A stretch of 64,000 bases of DNA, taken from contig CAZLSW010000004.1 of NCBI GenBank assembly GCA_964562375.1, positions 14,379 to 78,378 on the forward strand, given 5' to 3'. This document shows positions 52,761 through 61,412 of the stretch, one piece after another. The position numbers were made by a program, and so were the translations under genes. The notes under the pieces were generated by a model that was given only the letters and a program-made list of their open reading frames with translations, ran no database searches and had not been told where the DNA came from. Positions within the stretch are counted from its first letter, which is position 1; every line of letters starts with the position of its first letter. This DNA comes from JAJPXC01 sp964562375 (GTDB taxonomy: Bacteria; Bacteroidota; Bacteroidia; Bacteroidales; Muribaculaceae).

Positions 52761-53870
52761 ATGAGACGAGGTATGATTCCTAAGATCGGTATGGCCACGC
52801 TGGTGGCCTTGGCGTCGGCCGGAGCCTGCCCTCTCCATGGGATGGAGCTTCCCCAAGTGGACATTGACCACTTGCTTGCCGCCGCACGCATTTCCAACGA
52901 TTCGATATATTTCACCCGGGAGGTGCCGGGAGCGTTGATGTACCAGGGTGAATTGCCCGCACCGATGCCGTCGCCACTCGATTCCATCGAGGCGATCCCC
53001 ACACCCGAAGAGGTGCCGCTACCCGAGGCTTCCGCGGCCACTGAGACCATCGAGGCAATCGGCATGACCGAGGCCAGCGGGGAAATACAGCTCCCCCCTG
53101 TCTCGCTCACTCCTCTGATGGAGGAGAAAGAGCTCAATCGCATGCACGAGGCACTGCTTCCGGGTAGCTATCGGCCTAATATCTACGATTACCCGTATTC
53201 GCGCACGTTCCGTTGCGAAAATTGGCACCGGTTGTGGCAGAACACGGCTGTGCTCTTCGGTGGTGGCTTCGTGGCCCTGGGCGTACTTGAGCTGTTGCCC
53301 GACGACGCCACAGCGTGGAACAAAGCCGAGATTCACAAGAAACCGCTGTTCCAGCGCTGGTGGACAAATGTCAAGAAGGGCCCGGTTTGGGACCACGACA
53401 ACCCCATATTCAATTATGTGCTCCATCCCTACGGCGGGGCCGCTTATTATATGAGCGCGCGATCGCAAGGTTTCAACGTGCTGGGCTCGTTCCTCTATTC
53501 GGCCGCCATATCGACGTGCTTCTGGGAGTATGGCATCGAGGCGTTCATGGAGATTCCGTCGATACAGGATCTGTTTGTGACGCCCGTCATTGGTTCGATT
53601 GTGGGTGAGTGTTTCTACCGCGTGAAGAGGAGTATCGTGGAGCATGACTATACGCTTGCCGGCTCGTATTTCCTGGGGCGCGCGGTGTGCTTTATCCTCG
53701 ACCCGGTGAACGAGGTTGCCGACCTTTTCCGCGGTAATCCCAACAAGCATTGGTCGCGGCGTCATAATCCGCGTCCGAGCGACCCCGAACTTACCGTGAT
53801 GCCGATGCTGGGGCCAGTGAATGGCGGCCCCGAGCAACTCTGGGGCATCTCCCTGAGCTACAATTTCTAA
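52761..53870 (+). CDS. DUF3943 domain-containing protein
   Basis: 369 residues. A signal peptide-like N-terminus (MIPKIGMATLVALASAGA after the first Arg residues) is followed by a Pro/Glu/Ala-rich linker to about residue 125. The DUF3943 domain follows: FRCENWHRLWQNTAVLFGG, NPIFNYVLHPYGGAAYYMSARSQ (written in part) and EYGIEAFMEIPSIQDLFVTP. Several short hydrophobic stretches suggest association with the outer membrane or a small membrane domain. The family is of unknown function in Bacteroidetes and Proteobacteria. It has no obvious operon partner here. Confidence 0.85.
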   Translation: MRRGMIPKIGMATLVALASAGACPLHGMELPQVDIDHLLAAARISNDSIYFTREVPGALMYQGELPAPMPSPLDSIEAIPTPEEVPLPEASAATETIEAIGMTEASGEIQLPPVSLTPLMEEKELNRMHEALLPGSYRPNIYDYPYSRTFRCENWHRLWQNTAVLFGGGFVALGVLELLPDDATAWNKAEIHKKPLFQRWWTNVKKGPVWDHDNPIFNYVLHPYGGAAYYMSARSQGFNVLGSFLYSAAISTCFWEYGIEAFMEIPSIQDLFVTPVIGSIVGECFYRVKRSIVEHDYTLAGSYFLGRAVCFILDPVNEVADLFRGNPNKHWSRRHNPRPSDPELTVMPMLGPVNGGPEQLWGISLSYNF

Positions 53871-53908
53871 GGCCGTCCAAGAGCGCCCCTCTGGGCTGAC
53901 GCGGACGC

Positions 53909-55423
53909 TTATGAGTATCGGAGGAGGGCGTCGATGATGTGGCGGTCGTTGCTCAGGCGGGGCACTTTACGCTGACCGCCCAGTTTGCCCGTTGAGGCGA
54001 GCCAGCGGTCGAATAGACCTGGCGATGCGTCTACCACCTGAAGTCGCTCAAGGAATATTCCCTTGTAGCGTTTGGCTTGGTAATCAGAGTTTTCGGTCTG
54101 CAACGCGCGGTCGAGCGACTCGGCGAAAGCCTCGTGGTCGACAGGGGGCGTTGCCCATTCGATAAGCCACTGGTGGTAGCCCTTTGCGCCCTGTGTGGTG
54201 TAGACTGGAGCAGCTGTGTAATTGAGAGGTTGACAGTGATGCTCAGCGCAGGCGACGGCGAGGGCAGCGTCGGTGTTGTGCACCATCACCTCTTCGCCGA
54301 AAGCGTTGATATAGTGCTTGGTACGGCCCGCGATAGTGATTTTCAACGGATTGACACTCTCTATGCGCACGGTGTCGCCCAAAGGGTAGCGCCACAGGCC
54401 GTTGCACGCGGTAATCACCAAGGCGTATACCTTACCCTGCTCCACCTCCCAGGCCGGCACAGCGTGCTCGGGGTGAGACTCGTCACACTCGTCAAGTGGC
54501 ACGAATTCATAGAAACATCCAGCGTCCAAGAGCAGGAGCATGGCGTGGTTGTCGAGGGAGGATTGCACGGCGAAGAAACCCTCGGAGGCGTTGTAGGTCT
54601 CGAGGTAACGCATCCTAGAGGGGTCGGTAATCGCTTGATATTGCTCGCGATACGGGTCAAAGGCGATTCCGCCGTGGAAGAACACCTCCAGGCGTGGCCA
54701 TACGTCGTGAATAGTCGTGGCCCCGGCCCGCTCAATCACCCGGCGTAGCACGGTGAGAAACCATGAAGGGACGCCCGAGATGTTGGTAACGTCCTGATGT
54801 AGTGCCGATTCGACTAGTTGAGGTAATTTTTCTTCCCAATCCTTCATCAATGCTACCCGTTTGGAGGGTACCCGCACGAGGTTGACCAGCGGGTTTATGC
54901 GATCGATTAGGTGGGCGGAGAGATCGCCCACCTTCACTCCCCGGGGGAGAGTGAGCTCGTTGGCGAAACTGCCTCCAAGTATCAGCGCTTTGCCCCCGAA
55001 GAGGTGGCTTTCGGGATATAGCGACAGGTACCACGCTACCGAGTCGAAACTGCCCGCATAATGCTGTTTCTGAAGGGATTGCGGTGTGATGGGAATATAT
55101 TTACTTTTGCCGTCGGAGGTGCCTGATGATTGGGCGAAGCGGTGACAGCGACCTGGCCACAGCACATCCTTCTCGCCGTTGATCATTCTCATCACCCAGG
55201 GTCGCAGCTCGGGATAGGGAGCCACGGGTACGAGCTCGCGCCATTGCTCGTAGGATCCGATGGCGTCAAGGCCCACGGCTTGGCCGTATTTCGTGGAGGC
55301 GCCGTGGCGAAGCAACCAGCCGAATTGGCGGCGCTGCACGCTCTCTACATCACGGTAACGCCGCTTAACGTCGTTGACGCGGGCGGCGAACAGTGGCCTT
55401 ACTATCCTTGTAACATCTATCAT
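53909..55423 (-). CDS. GH3 auxin-responsive promoter family (acyl-adenylate-forming) protein
   Basis: About 504 residues, starting MIDVTRIVRPLFAARVN at ATG 55421-55423. A 17-codon longer frame runs into a heptad repeat region and lacks family similarity. ATP-binding signature FAQSSGTSDGKSKYIP lies at ~100-115. The acyl-adenylating motifs YNASEGFFAVQ and LWRYPLGDTVRI follow. The C-terminal TKHYINAFGEEVMVHN segment matches the family's mobile domain. Plant GH3 enzymes conjugate amino acids to hormones; bacterial members have unknown acid and amine substrates. It has a long leader from a promoter at 55785-55814. Confidence 0.9.
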   Translation of the reverse strand: MIDVTRIVRPLFAARVNDVKRRYRDVESVQRRQFGWLLRHGASTKYGQAVGLDAIGSYEQWRELVPVAPYPELRPWVMRMINGEKDVLWPGRCHRFAQSSGTSDGKSKYIPITPQSLQKQHYAGSFDSVAWYLSLYPESHLFGGKALILGGSFANELTLPRGVKVGDLSAHLIDRINPLVNLVRVPSKRVALMKDWEEKLPQLVESALHQDVTNISGVPSWFLTVLRRVIERAGATTIHDVWPRLEVFFHGGIAFDPYREQYQAITDPSRMRYLETYNASEGFFAVQSSLDNHAMLLLLDAGCFYEFVPLDECDESHPEHAVPAWEVEQGKVYALVITACNGLWRYPLGDTVRIESVNPLKITIAGRTKHYINAFGEEVMVHNTDAALAVACAEHHCQPLNYTAAPVYTTQGAKGYHQWLIEWATPPVDHEAFAESLDRALQTENSDYQAKRYKGIFLERLQVVDASPGLFDRWLASTGKLGGQRKVPRLSNDRHIIDALLRYS

Positions 55424-55445
55424 CACCGCGAAGTTACCAATTTCT

Positions 55446-55592
55446 CCCGTCACCACCAAGCCTTCATCCTTCACCCTTCATCCTTAATCCTTAATACTTA
55501 ATACTTGGCGAAGCCCTCATCCTTAATCCTTGGCGAAGCCCTCATCCTTGGCGAAGCCTTCATCCTTCATCCTTCATCCTTTATCCTTCACA
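55446..55592 (-). repeat. ATCCTTA/ATCCTTC heptad array with GGCGAAGCC inserts
   Basis: Heptads of the same sequence family as the arms at 40064 and 40452 and the coding array at 23685. They are interrupted by three TTGGCGAAGCC segments. Confidence 0.8.
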
Positions 55593-55599
55593 CTTTTGT

Positions 55600-55778
55600 T
55601 CATGGGGCTGTCGCTTTTTGGCGACAGCCCCATAAACAAGAACGCCCCGTACCTCACGATACGGGGACATTCTCTATGTTCTATGTTAGTTTAGATCCTA
55701 AGCCACCTTGCGGTGACAAATTCATTAACCTAATTTAGTTTATTCCTTCTTTCTTGCTTTATTGCTTTCAAATGAAAT
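55600..55778 (-). ncRNA. Candidate structured small RNA or GH3 leader
   Basis: Downstream of a consensus minus-strand promoter. Two strong hairpins are present: 55639-55673 (AGAACGCCCCGTA arm with one bulge, loop of 8) and 55602-55633 (perfect 13-base stem, loop TTTTTG). No reading frame of note. It could be a free RNA of ~180 bases or the 5' leader of the GH3-like gene. I could not match it to a known family. Confidence 0.4.
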
Positions 55779-55784
55779 CCGATA

Positions 55785-55814
55785 CAAAGGTAAATTAATT
55801 TTCCAAAAATGCAA
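55785..55814 (-). promoter_or_regulatory. Minus-strand promoter upstream of the structured RNA and GH3-like gene
   Basis: TTG (55812-55814), 19 bases, then TACCTTTG (55785-55792) on the minus strand. The next start codon is ~355 bases away, leaving room for a structured leader. Confidence 0.65.
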
Positions 55815-55972
55815 CGCTTGAATTACAAAGTTTAATAGTCAGTAACACAATTTAACGGTGATTGGCTCGTTTTTGCCCCATGACCCTAAGAATCCAGGAC
55901 CAAGGAGTCAGTGGCTGTGTCAAAATAAATAGGACTACTAGAACTGCTTATGAATTTTTAGTTCTGGCATAT

Positions 55973-56082
55973 GGTCGGCCTGCCGACCTCTTAAAGTAGC
56001 GCAGTCCGGGTGTGGTCGGCTTTGCCGACCCGCCCGGGCTGGGTAAAGATGCGAGCAATTTGGCGCTTCGGCTTGCCGAAGC
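55973..56082. repeat. Three short GGTCGGC-type palindromes
   Basis: GGTCGGC-CT-GCCGACC at 55973-55988, GGTCGGC-TTT-GCCGACC at 56014-56030, and GCTTCGGC-TT-GCCGAAGC at 56065-56082. Related to 52332-52353. Confidence 0.7.
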
Positions 56083-56255
56083 TTTCCACATTGACACAAC
56101 CCTAAAAGACATCGATGTCGTTAGACGTGGCTAGGGGCGGTTTTTCGGGATTTTTTCGTATCTTTGGGGTGACTAACTAAGTATGTTGTGCTCTGAGTGG
56201 GGCGCCAGGCCGGGATTCATCACCCTAAAGGCGCTCACAGTCAGTGCGTTAACTT

Positions 56256-57104
56256 ATGTGCAAAAGTAGTAAAGGAAAAAACAGCAACGGCCTTTCGCGC
56301 TTGACGGTCGCCATCCTCGGGGTGGTGATTGCGGCCATTGTTTACCCTTTTAACCTTTTTTCAAATTCTTTGGCGCAAGACACCGCTGATGGCAGCGGCC
56401 CCTCCCAGAGTGGGCTGACCCAGGAAGTCCCCATTGACACGCTTTACCTCCCGAGCGACTCGGTGACCGCCTGGGAAGATCGGGCCGCCATGTCCCTGGG
56501 CGACTCCCTCGCTGCGGAGATCGTCGGCGACTCGCTGGTGTCGGTGGCCGACTCTATCCTGGCCGCTCACCACAACCGCGAGATTCCCGAGTGGGAGGAG
56601 CGCGACGTGGAGTTCAACCCCGACCCTACGCGCGCCGTGTGGCTCGGAGCACTGTTCCCGGGATTGGGCCAAATCTACAACCGCCGCTACTGGAAGCTAC
56701 CTATCGTCGTGGGCGGTTTCCTCGGCCTGGGCTACGCCACCAACTGGAACAACACGATGCTCAAGGATTACACCCGCGCCTACTCTGACATAATGGACAA
56801 CGACCCTTCGTCGAAAAGCTATATGGATTTCTTCCCCTCCACCACCAAGGAGGAGGACCTCGATAAAACCTGGCTCACCAACATCCTCAAGAGCCGCAAG
56901 GACTATTACCGGCGCAACCGCGACCTATGTATAATATGTATGGTGGCGTTGTACTTGGTGGCGATGGTCGATGCCTATGTCGACGCCTCGCTCGCCCATT
57001 TTGACATCTCGCCCGACCTGTCGGTCGACTGGGCCCCGGCGGTGATGCAGGACGGGCGCAACAAGTACCCCTCTCTCGGCCTCCAATGGGCCATAAATTT
57101 CTAA
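56256..57104 (+). CDS. DUF5683 domain-containing membrane protein
   Basis: 282 residues. One N-terminal membrane segment (LTVAILGVVIAAIVYPFNLF) is followed by a Ser/Asp-rich periplasmic linker. The DUF5683 domain starts near residue 125: PTRAVWLGALFPGLGQIYNRRYWKLP, here given in part, with a GLGQIYN motif and helices GGFLGLGYATNWN and ICMVALYLVAMVDAYVDA. Members are usually found upstream of a MltD-type transglycosylase, as here, often with parAB farther upstream (absent in this window). Function unknown, possibly envelope-related. Translation of mltD follows 25 bases later. Confidence 0.88.
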   Translation: MCKSSKGKNSNGLSRLTVAILGVVIAAIVYPFNLFSNSLAQDTADGSGPSQSGLTQEVPIDTLYLPSDSVTAWEDRAAMSLGDSLAAEIVGDSLVSVADSILAAHHNREIPEWEERDVEFNPDPTRAVWLGALFPGLGQIYNRRYWKLPIVVGGFLGLGYATNWNNTMLKDYTRAYSDIMDNDPSSKSYMDFFPSTTKEEDLDKTWLTNILKSRKDYYRRNRDLCIICMVALYLVAMVDAYVDASLAHFDISPDLSVDWAPAVMQDGRNKYPSLGLQWAINF

Positions 57105-57129
57105 TCTCTCAATCCCCAAATCAAGAAGC

Positions 57130-58830
57130 ATGAAGAAAACCCTATCAACATTGATCCTCGCCGCTGTGACGGCCATGGCAGGATGGTCTGCCCCCTCTAT
57201 ACTCACGCTTAAAAATACCATTACCGACGACGCGATCGTCTACCCTGAAAGCTTCGAGACCGATACCCACAAGATGATGCAGAACTGGTATCTGCAAAAT
57301 TATACCGACCTTGACCACGAGGCCGACTCGCGTCCGCTGGTCAACGTGTCGGATGAGGTGTACATCCAGCGCCTCAGCCAGATGCCCACCACGATCGAAA
57401 TGCCTTTCAACCAGGTGGTTAAGAGCTACATCGAGATGTACACCCAACGCAAGCGCGGTTTGGTGGAGAACATGCTCGGCATGAGCCTCTATTATATGCC
57501 CATCTTCGAGCAAGCGCTTGAGAAAGAGGGACTTCCGTTAGAACTGAAGTATCTGCCCGTGATAGAGTCGGCCTTGAACCCCGACGCGGTATCGCGCGCG
57601 GGCGCCACGGGCCTGTGGCAGTTCATGCTTCCCACGGCTCGCGGCCTGAGCCTGGAGATCAATTCGATAGTCGACGAGCGTCGCGACCCGGTGCGCTCAT
57701 CCGAGGCCGCCGCCAAATACCTCAAGCAACTTTACAACATATATAACGACTGGTCGTTGGCCATCGCCGCCTACAACTGCGGTCCCGGAAACGTCAACAA
57801 GGCCCTGCGCCGCGCCGGTGGCGACCAAAAAGATTTCTGGGCGATCTACCCGCTGCTTCCCGCCGAGACCCGCGGCTACGTGCCCTGCTTCATCGCCGCC
57901 AACTACGCGATGACCTACTACGCCGAGCACAACATCTCGCCGGCCTTGGCCAAGCGTCCCATCATCACCGACTCGATTCACGTCGACAAGCGTGTGCACT
58001 TCAACCAGATATCCGACGTGCTAAATATCCCCGTCGAGGAGCTACGCGTGTTGAACCCGCAGTTCCGCCAGGACGTCATCCCCGGCGACTCGCGACCCTA
58101 CGCGCTCGTGCTCCCATCTCGCCAAGTGTACTGCTACATCATGAGCGAGGACTCGATCCTGGCTCACAATGCCGACCGCTACGCCCGTCGCACCGTCGCC
58201 GAGCCGGCCACGCTTGCCGACCTGCGCGGCGAGAACATCTCGGGCGACTATATCACCAAGGAGCAGGTGAAGTACCACAAGGTGCGCAAGGGCGAGACCC
58301 TCGCCTCGATTGCCAAGCGTTACGGCGTGTCCACCAAGTCGATCAAGTCGACCAACCGTTGCGGAAACAAGGTGAAGCGCGGCCAGACGCTCAAGATCGT
58401 CACCTACTACCGCGTGCCCGTCCCCAAGAAGGAGGAGCCGGCCAAGGAATTGGCCGCCGACACCCCAGCGGAAGGCTCGGAGGGGACAGCTGAGGGCGTG
58501 GAATTAGCTACCACCGAGGGCAACGGTGGCCCCCAGGCTAAGGATGCCGCTGAGGGCAGCGACAACTCTCAGGTTGGGCTGCCGCAGGACACTCAGGAGG
58601 TAGCTCAAGAGGTAAAGGCCGAGACAAAGCAGTCGACCACTCAGGCACGCCGCGCAACCCAAAAGGCCCAAACCAAGAAAAAAGGCCGCGCTGTCCACGT
58701 CACCGTGAAGAAGGGCGAGACCTTGACCAAAATCGCCAAGCGCAACGGCACCACTGTGGCCCAGCTCCAAAAACTCAACAATATCAAGGGCTCCAACATC
58801 CAGCCTGGCCAAAAGCTCCGCGTAAAATGA
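57130..58830 (+). CDS. mltD: Membrane-bound lytic murein transglycosylase D-like, with LysM domains
   Basis: 566 residues. Signal peptide MKKTLSTLILAAVTAMAGWS. The SLT catalytic domain (~130-290) has Glu146 in PVIESALNPDAVSRAGATGL, shown in part, then WQFMLPTARGL and AIAAYNCGPGNVNKAL. Two LysM peptidoglycan-binding domains are at ~382-425 (HKVRKGETLASIAKRYGVS) and ~521-566 (VTVKKGETLTKIAKRNGTT). A Glu/Ala/Gln-rich linker joins them. It cleaves peptidoglycan with anhydromuramic-acid formation in the periplasm. No lipobox is evident, unlike E. coli MltD. Confidence 0.94.
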   Translation: MKKTLSTLILAAVTAMAGWSAPSILTLKNTITDDAIVYPESFETDTHKMMQNWYLQNYTDLDHEADSRPLVNVSDEVYIQRLSQMPTTIEMPFNQVVKSYIEMYTQRKRGLVENMLGMSLYYMPIFEQALEKEGLPLELKYLPVIESALNPDAVSRAGATGLWQFMLPTARGLSLEINSIVDERRDPVRSSEAAAKYLKQLYNIYNDWSLAIAAYNCGPGNVNKALRRAGGDQKDFWAIYPLLPAETRGYVPCFIAANYAMTYYAEHNISPALAKRPIITDSIHVDKRVHFNQISDVLNIPVEELRVLNPQFRQDVIPGDSRPYALVLPSRQVYCYIMSEDSILAHNADRYARRTVAEPATLADLRGENISGDYITKEQVKYHKVRKGETLASIAKRYGVSTKSIKSTNRCGNKVKRGQTLKIVTYYRVPVPKKEEPAKELAADTPAEGSEGTAEGVELATTEGNGGPQAKDAAEGSDNSQVGLPQDTQEVAQEVKAETKQSTTQARRATQKAQTKKKGRAVHVTVKKGETLTKIAKRNGTTVAQLQKLNNIKGSNIQPGQKLRVK

Positions 58831-58848
58831 CCTGGCCATCTTGCGTCC

Positions 58849-58882
58849 CGTTATAACGTTATCACCTTATAACGTTATAACG
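58849..58882. repeat. Palindromic TTATAACG repeat between mltD and bioA
   Basis: CGTTATAACGTTAT and TTATAACGTTATAACG flank CACC. Each half is self-complementary and also pairs with the other. It may serve as an operator or terminator; no consensus is known to me. Confidence 0.6.
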
Positions 58883-58922
58883 TGTCCCTCAAGGCGACAC
58901 GTCAATAATGCGATAAATCGAA

Positions 58923-60200
58923 ATGAAAGAAGAATTAAGCTATAGCTTCGATCACAAACATCTGTGGCATCCCTACACTTCGGCCATCGACCCCCTGCCT
59001 ACCTACAAGGTGGCCTCGGCCGAGGGGGCCGAGATCGTCCTCGCCGACGGCACCCGCCTGATCGACGGCATGTCGTCGTGGTGGTGCGTGATCCACGGCT
59101 ACAACCACCCCGTGATCAACGCCGCCGCCAAGGAGCAGATCGACAAGATGAGCCACGTGATGTTCGGGGGACTCACCCACGAGCCAGCCATCGAGTTGGG
59201 CAAAATGCTCTTGGAGGTCGCCCCGCAGTCGATGCACAACATATTCTACGCCGATTCCGGCTCGGTGGCAGTCGAGGTGGCCATGAAAATGGCTATCCAA
59301 GCCGCCGTCAGCCGCCACGGCACGCATCGCCGCACCAACTTCGTGACCATCCGCTCGGGCTACCACGGCGACACCTGGAACGCGATGAGCGTGTGCGACC
59401 CTGTCACGGGTATGCACGGCGCGTTCGGTTCGGCGCTGCCCATCCGCTTCTTCCTGCCCGCTCCCGAGGTGGGTTTATACGACGAGTGGGATCCCGCTGC
59501 TATTGAGCCACTTAGAGAGTGCTTGGAGCAACATGCCGACGAGATCGCCGCACTGATCCTCGAGCCGGTCGTGCAAGGCGCCGGCGGCATGCGCTTCTAC
59601 CATCCGCAATACCTCGTGGAGGCACGCAAACTGTGCGACCAATATGGTATCTACCTGATATTCGACGAGATAGCTACCGGCTTCTGGCGCACTGGCAAGA
59701 TGTTCGCTTGGGAGCACGCCGGGGTCGAGCCTGACATTATGTGTATCGGTAAGGGCCTGACTGCAGGCTACTTAACGATGAGCGCGGTGTTGACCACCAA
59801 GGAGGTGGCCGAAACGATTTCACGCGGCGAGGCTGGCGTGCTGATGCACGGGCCCACGTTCATGGGCAACCCCCTCGCGTGCGCCATCGCAATCGCCTCG
59901 CTCAAGCTGCTCCAATCCCAAGATATGGAGGCCCGCTTGAAACACCTTCACGAGGTGATTTCCAGCGAATTAGAGCCAGCAAAGTCACTCCCAGGGGTGA
60001 AGGACGTGCGCTCGCTCGGCTCCATCGGCGTGATCGAGATGAAGGATCCGGTCGACGTGGGCGAGTTCCAGAAACGCTGCGTGGCCGAGGGTGTGTGGAT
60101 ACGTCCCTTCGGACGCCTGGTCTACATCATGCCCCCCTACGTCATCACCGATGATCAACTTAAAACCCTGATCCGCAAGATGATACACCTCGTAAGCTAA
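58923..60200 (+). CDS. bioA: Adenosylmethionine-8-amino-7-oxononanoate aminotransferase
   Basis: 425 residues, class III PLP aminotransferase. It converts KAPA to DAPA with AdoMet as the amino donor. DGMSSWWCVIHGYNHP and FADSGSVAVEVAMKMA-type motifs (here YADSGSVAVEVAMK) begin the cofactor domain. RSGYHGDTWNAMSVCDP follows, and the PLP lysine is in CIGKGLTAGYLTM (~residue 278). The region MHGPTFMGNPLACA is specific for BioA. It is the first of a bioA-F-GC-D operon. bioB is not in this window. Confidence 0.95.
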   Translation: MKEELSYSFDHKHLWHPYTSAIDPLPTYKVASAEGAEIVLADGTRLIDGMSSWWCVIHGYNHPVINAAAKEQIDKMSHVMFGGLTHEPAIELGKMLLEVAPQSMHNIFYADSGSVAVEVAMKMAIQAAVSRHGTHRRTNFVTIRSGYHGDTWNAMSVCDPVTGMHGAFGSALPIRFFLPAPEVGLYDEWDPAAIEPLRECLEQHADEIAALILEPVVQGAGGMRFYHPQYLVEARKLCDQYGIYLIFDEIATGFWRTGKMFAWEHAGVEPDIMCIGKGLTAGYLTMSAVLTTKEVAETISRGEAGVLMHGPTFMGNPLACAIAIASLKLLQSQDMEARLKHLHEVISSELEPAKSLPGVKDVRSLGSIGVIEMKDPVDVGEFQKRCVAEGVWIRPFGRLVYIMPPYVITDDQLKTLIRKMIHLVS

Positions 60201-60278
60201 CACATCGTCGCTACAGCGATAATACGATATTGCGATAATGAGATAATCACTTAATTATCAGCTACTAACATTTATCCT

Positions 60279-61412
60279 ATGCAATCAGCGAGAGAAGTTT
60301 TAGACAACCTGCAATCCACCGGCAACCTACGTCGCATCCCCGACGACCTCCCCGCCGGCGTCCTCGACTTCTCCACCAACGACTACATGGGCCTGGCCAG
60401 AAAGGATGTCCCGTCGTGTCGACGGGACGTTAGAAAGGATATCCCGTCGTGTCGACGGGACAGTACACCCACCGGCTCCACCGCCGCACGACTTCTCGCT
60501 CCCATCCAATCTCCCTACAAAGCCCTGGAAATCAGGCTAGAAGAGCTTTACGGGCGACCCGCCTTAACGTTCAACTCGGGCTACCACGCCAACACTGGAT
60601 TGGTGCCGGTTCTTGCCCCCAAGGGCACACTCATCCTCGCCGATCGCCTCGTCCACGCCTCCATCATCGACGGCATCACCCTCAGCAAGGCCCCGTTTCA
60701 ACGTTTCCGTCACAACGATTTCGACCATCTGGAGCAGCTAATCGCCCGATTCTCCGACGATTACGAGCGCATCCTCGTATTGGCTGAGAGCGTTTACTCG
60801 ATGGATGGCGACCGGGCAGACATCGCCCGATTGGTCGACATACGGCGCCGCAACCCCAAGGTAATGCTCTACATTGACGAAGCCCATGCGTTTGGAGTGC
60901 TGGGTATCAAGGGGTTAGGGCTATGCGCTCCCTATGGCGACGAGGTTGACATGATAATCGGCACCTTTGGCAAAGCGGCCGCCTCGATGGGCGCCTTCTG
61001 CGTGTGTTCCGATGCGCTTAAACAGCTGGCAATCAACCAAGCACGCTCGTTCATCTTCTCCACGGCGCTTCCGCCGGCTGTATTAGAATGGTCTTTACAG
61101 TCGGTTAACCGCCTTGTGGATATGGACGCCGAGCGCAAGCACCTACAGGAGCTTGCCAAAGATCTCCATGATGTGCTGCAACCTCTTCAGTCTCAGGCGA
61201 TTGAGATATCTCACATACAGCCGCTTATCATAGGTGACGCCACCCGGGCCTTTGAACTCTCCCAAAAACTTAAATCACTGGGAATCAACGCCATGGCTAT
61301 TCGTCGGCCCACCGTACCCCCGGGCACCGAGCGATTGCGGTTTAGCCTCTCCGCATCCATGTCGCTCGCTGATATTCAACAACTTAAGCTCGCTCTCCAC
61401 CAACTCCTATGA
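60279..61412 (+). CDS. bioF: 8-amino-7-oxononanoate synthase, with an in-frame palindrome insertion
   Basis: 377 residues. This PLP enzyme condenses pimeloyl-ACP with alanine to KAPA. FSTNDYMGLA (31-40), FNSGYHANTG (98-107), ESVYSMDGD, YIDEAHAFGV (199-207) and the PLP lysine in GTFGKAAASMGAF (Lys232) are intact. Residues 41-61 read RKDVPSCRRDVRKDIPSCRR then D. They are encoded by two tandem copies of a palindromic repeat found outside genes elsewhere in this window. They replace the helix that usually joins the NDYLGL motif to the G-S-RLL motif. The frame and the catalytic core are preserved, so the enzyme may be active. ATGA overlap with bioGC. Confidence 0.92.
   Translation: MQSAREVLDNLQSTGNLRRIPDDLPAGVLDFSTNDYMGLARKDVPSCRRDVRKDIPSCRRDSTPTGSTAARLLAPIQSPYKALEIRLEELYGRPALTFNSGYHANTGLVPVLAPKGTLILADRLVHASIIDGITLSKAPFQRFRHNDFDHLEQLIARFSDDYERILVLAESVYSMDGDRADIARLVDIRRRNPKVMLYIDEAHAFGVLGIKGLGLCAPYGDEVDMIIGTFGKAAASMGAFCVCSDALKQLAINQARSFIFSTALPPAVLEWSLQSVNRLVDMDAERKHLQELAKDLHDVLQPLQSQAIEISHIQPLIIGDATRAFELSQKLKSLGINAMAIRRPTVPPGTERLRFSLSASMSLADIQQLKLALHQLL
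60399..60463 (+). repeat. Two tandem palindromic repeats inside bioF
   Basis: 33-base units at 60399 and 60432: AGAAAGGAT, then arms GTCCCGTCG and CGACGGGAC around TGT. Both are translated in frame. The same palindrome occurs at 63468-63632 and, in CCGCCG form, at 28693-28876. Confidence 0.9.

Larger units (their letters stand above)
55424..56255. other. 832-base intergenic region between the GH3-like and DUF5683 genes
   Basis: It contains a heptad array (55446-55592), two strong hairpins in a possible small RNA or leader (55600-55778), a minus-strand promoter, several GGTCGGC palindromes (55973-56082), and a weak plus-strand TATCTTTG at 56159-56166. No gene. Confidence 0.75.
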
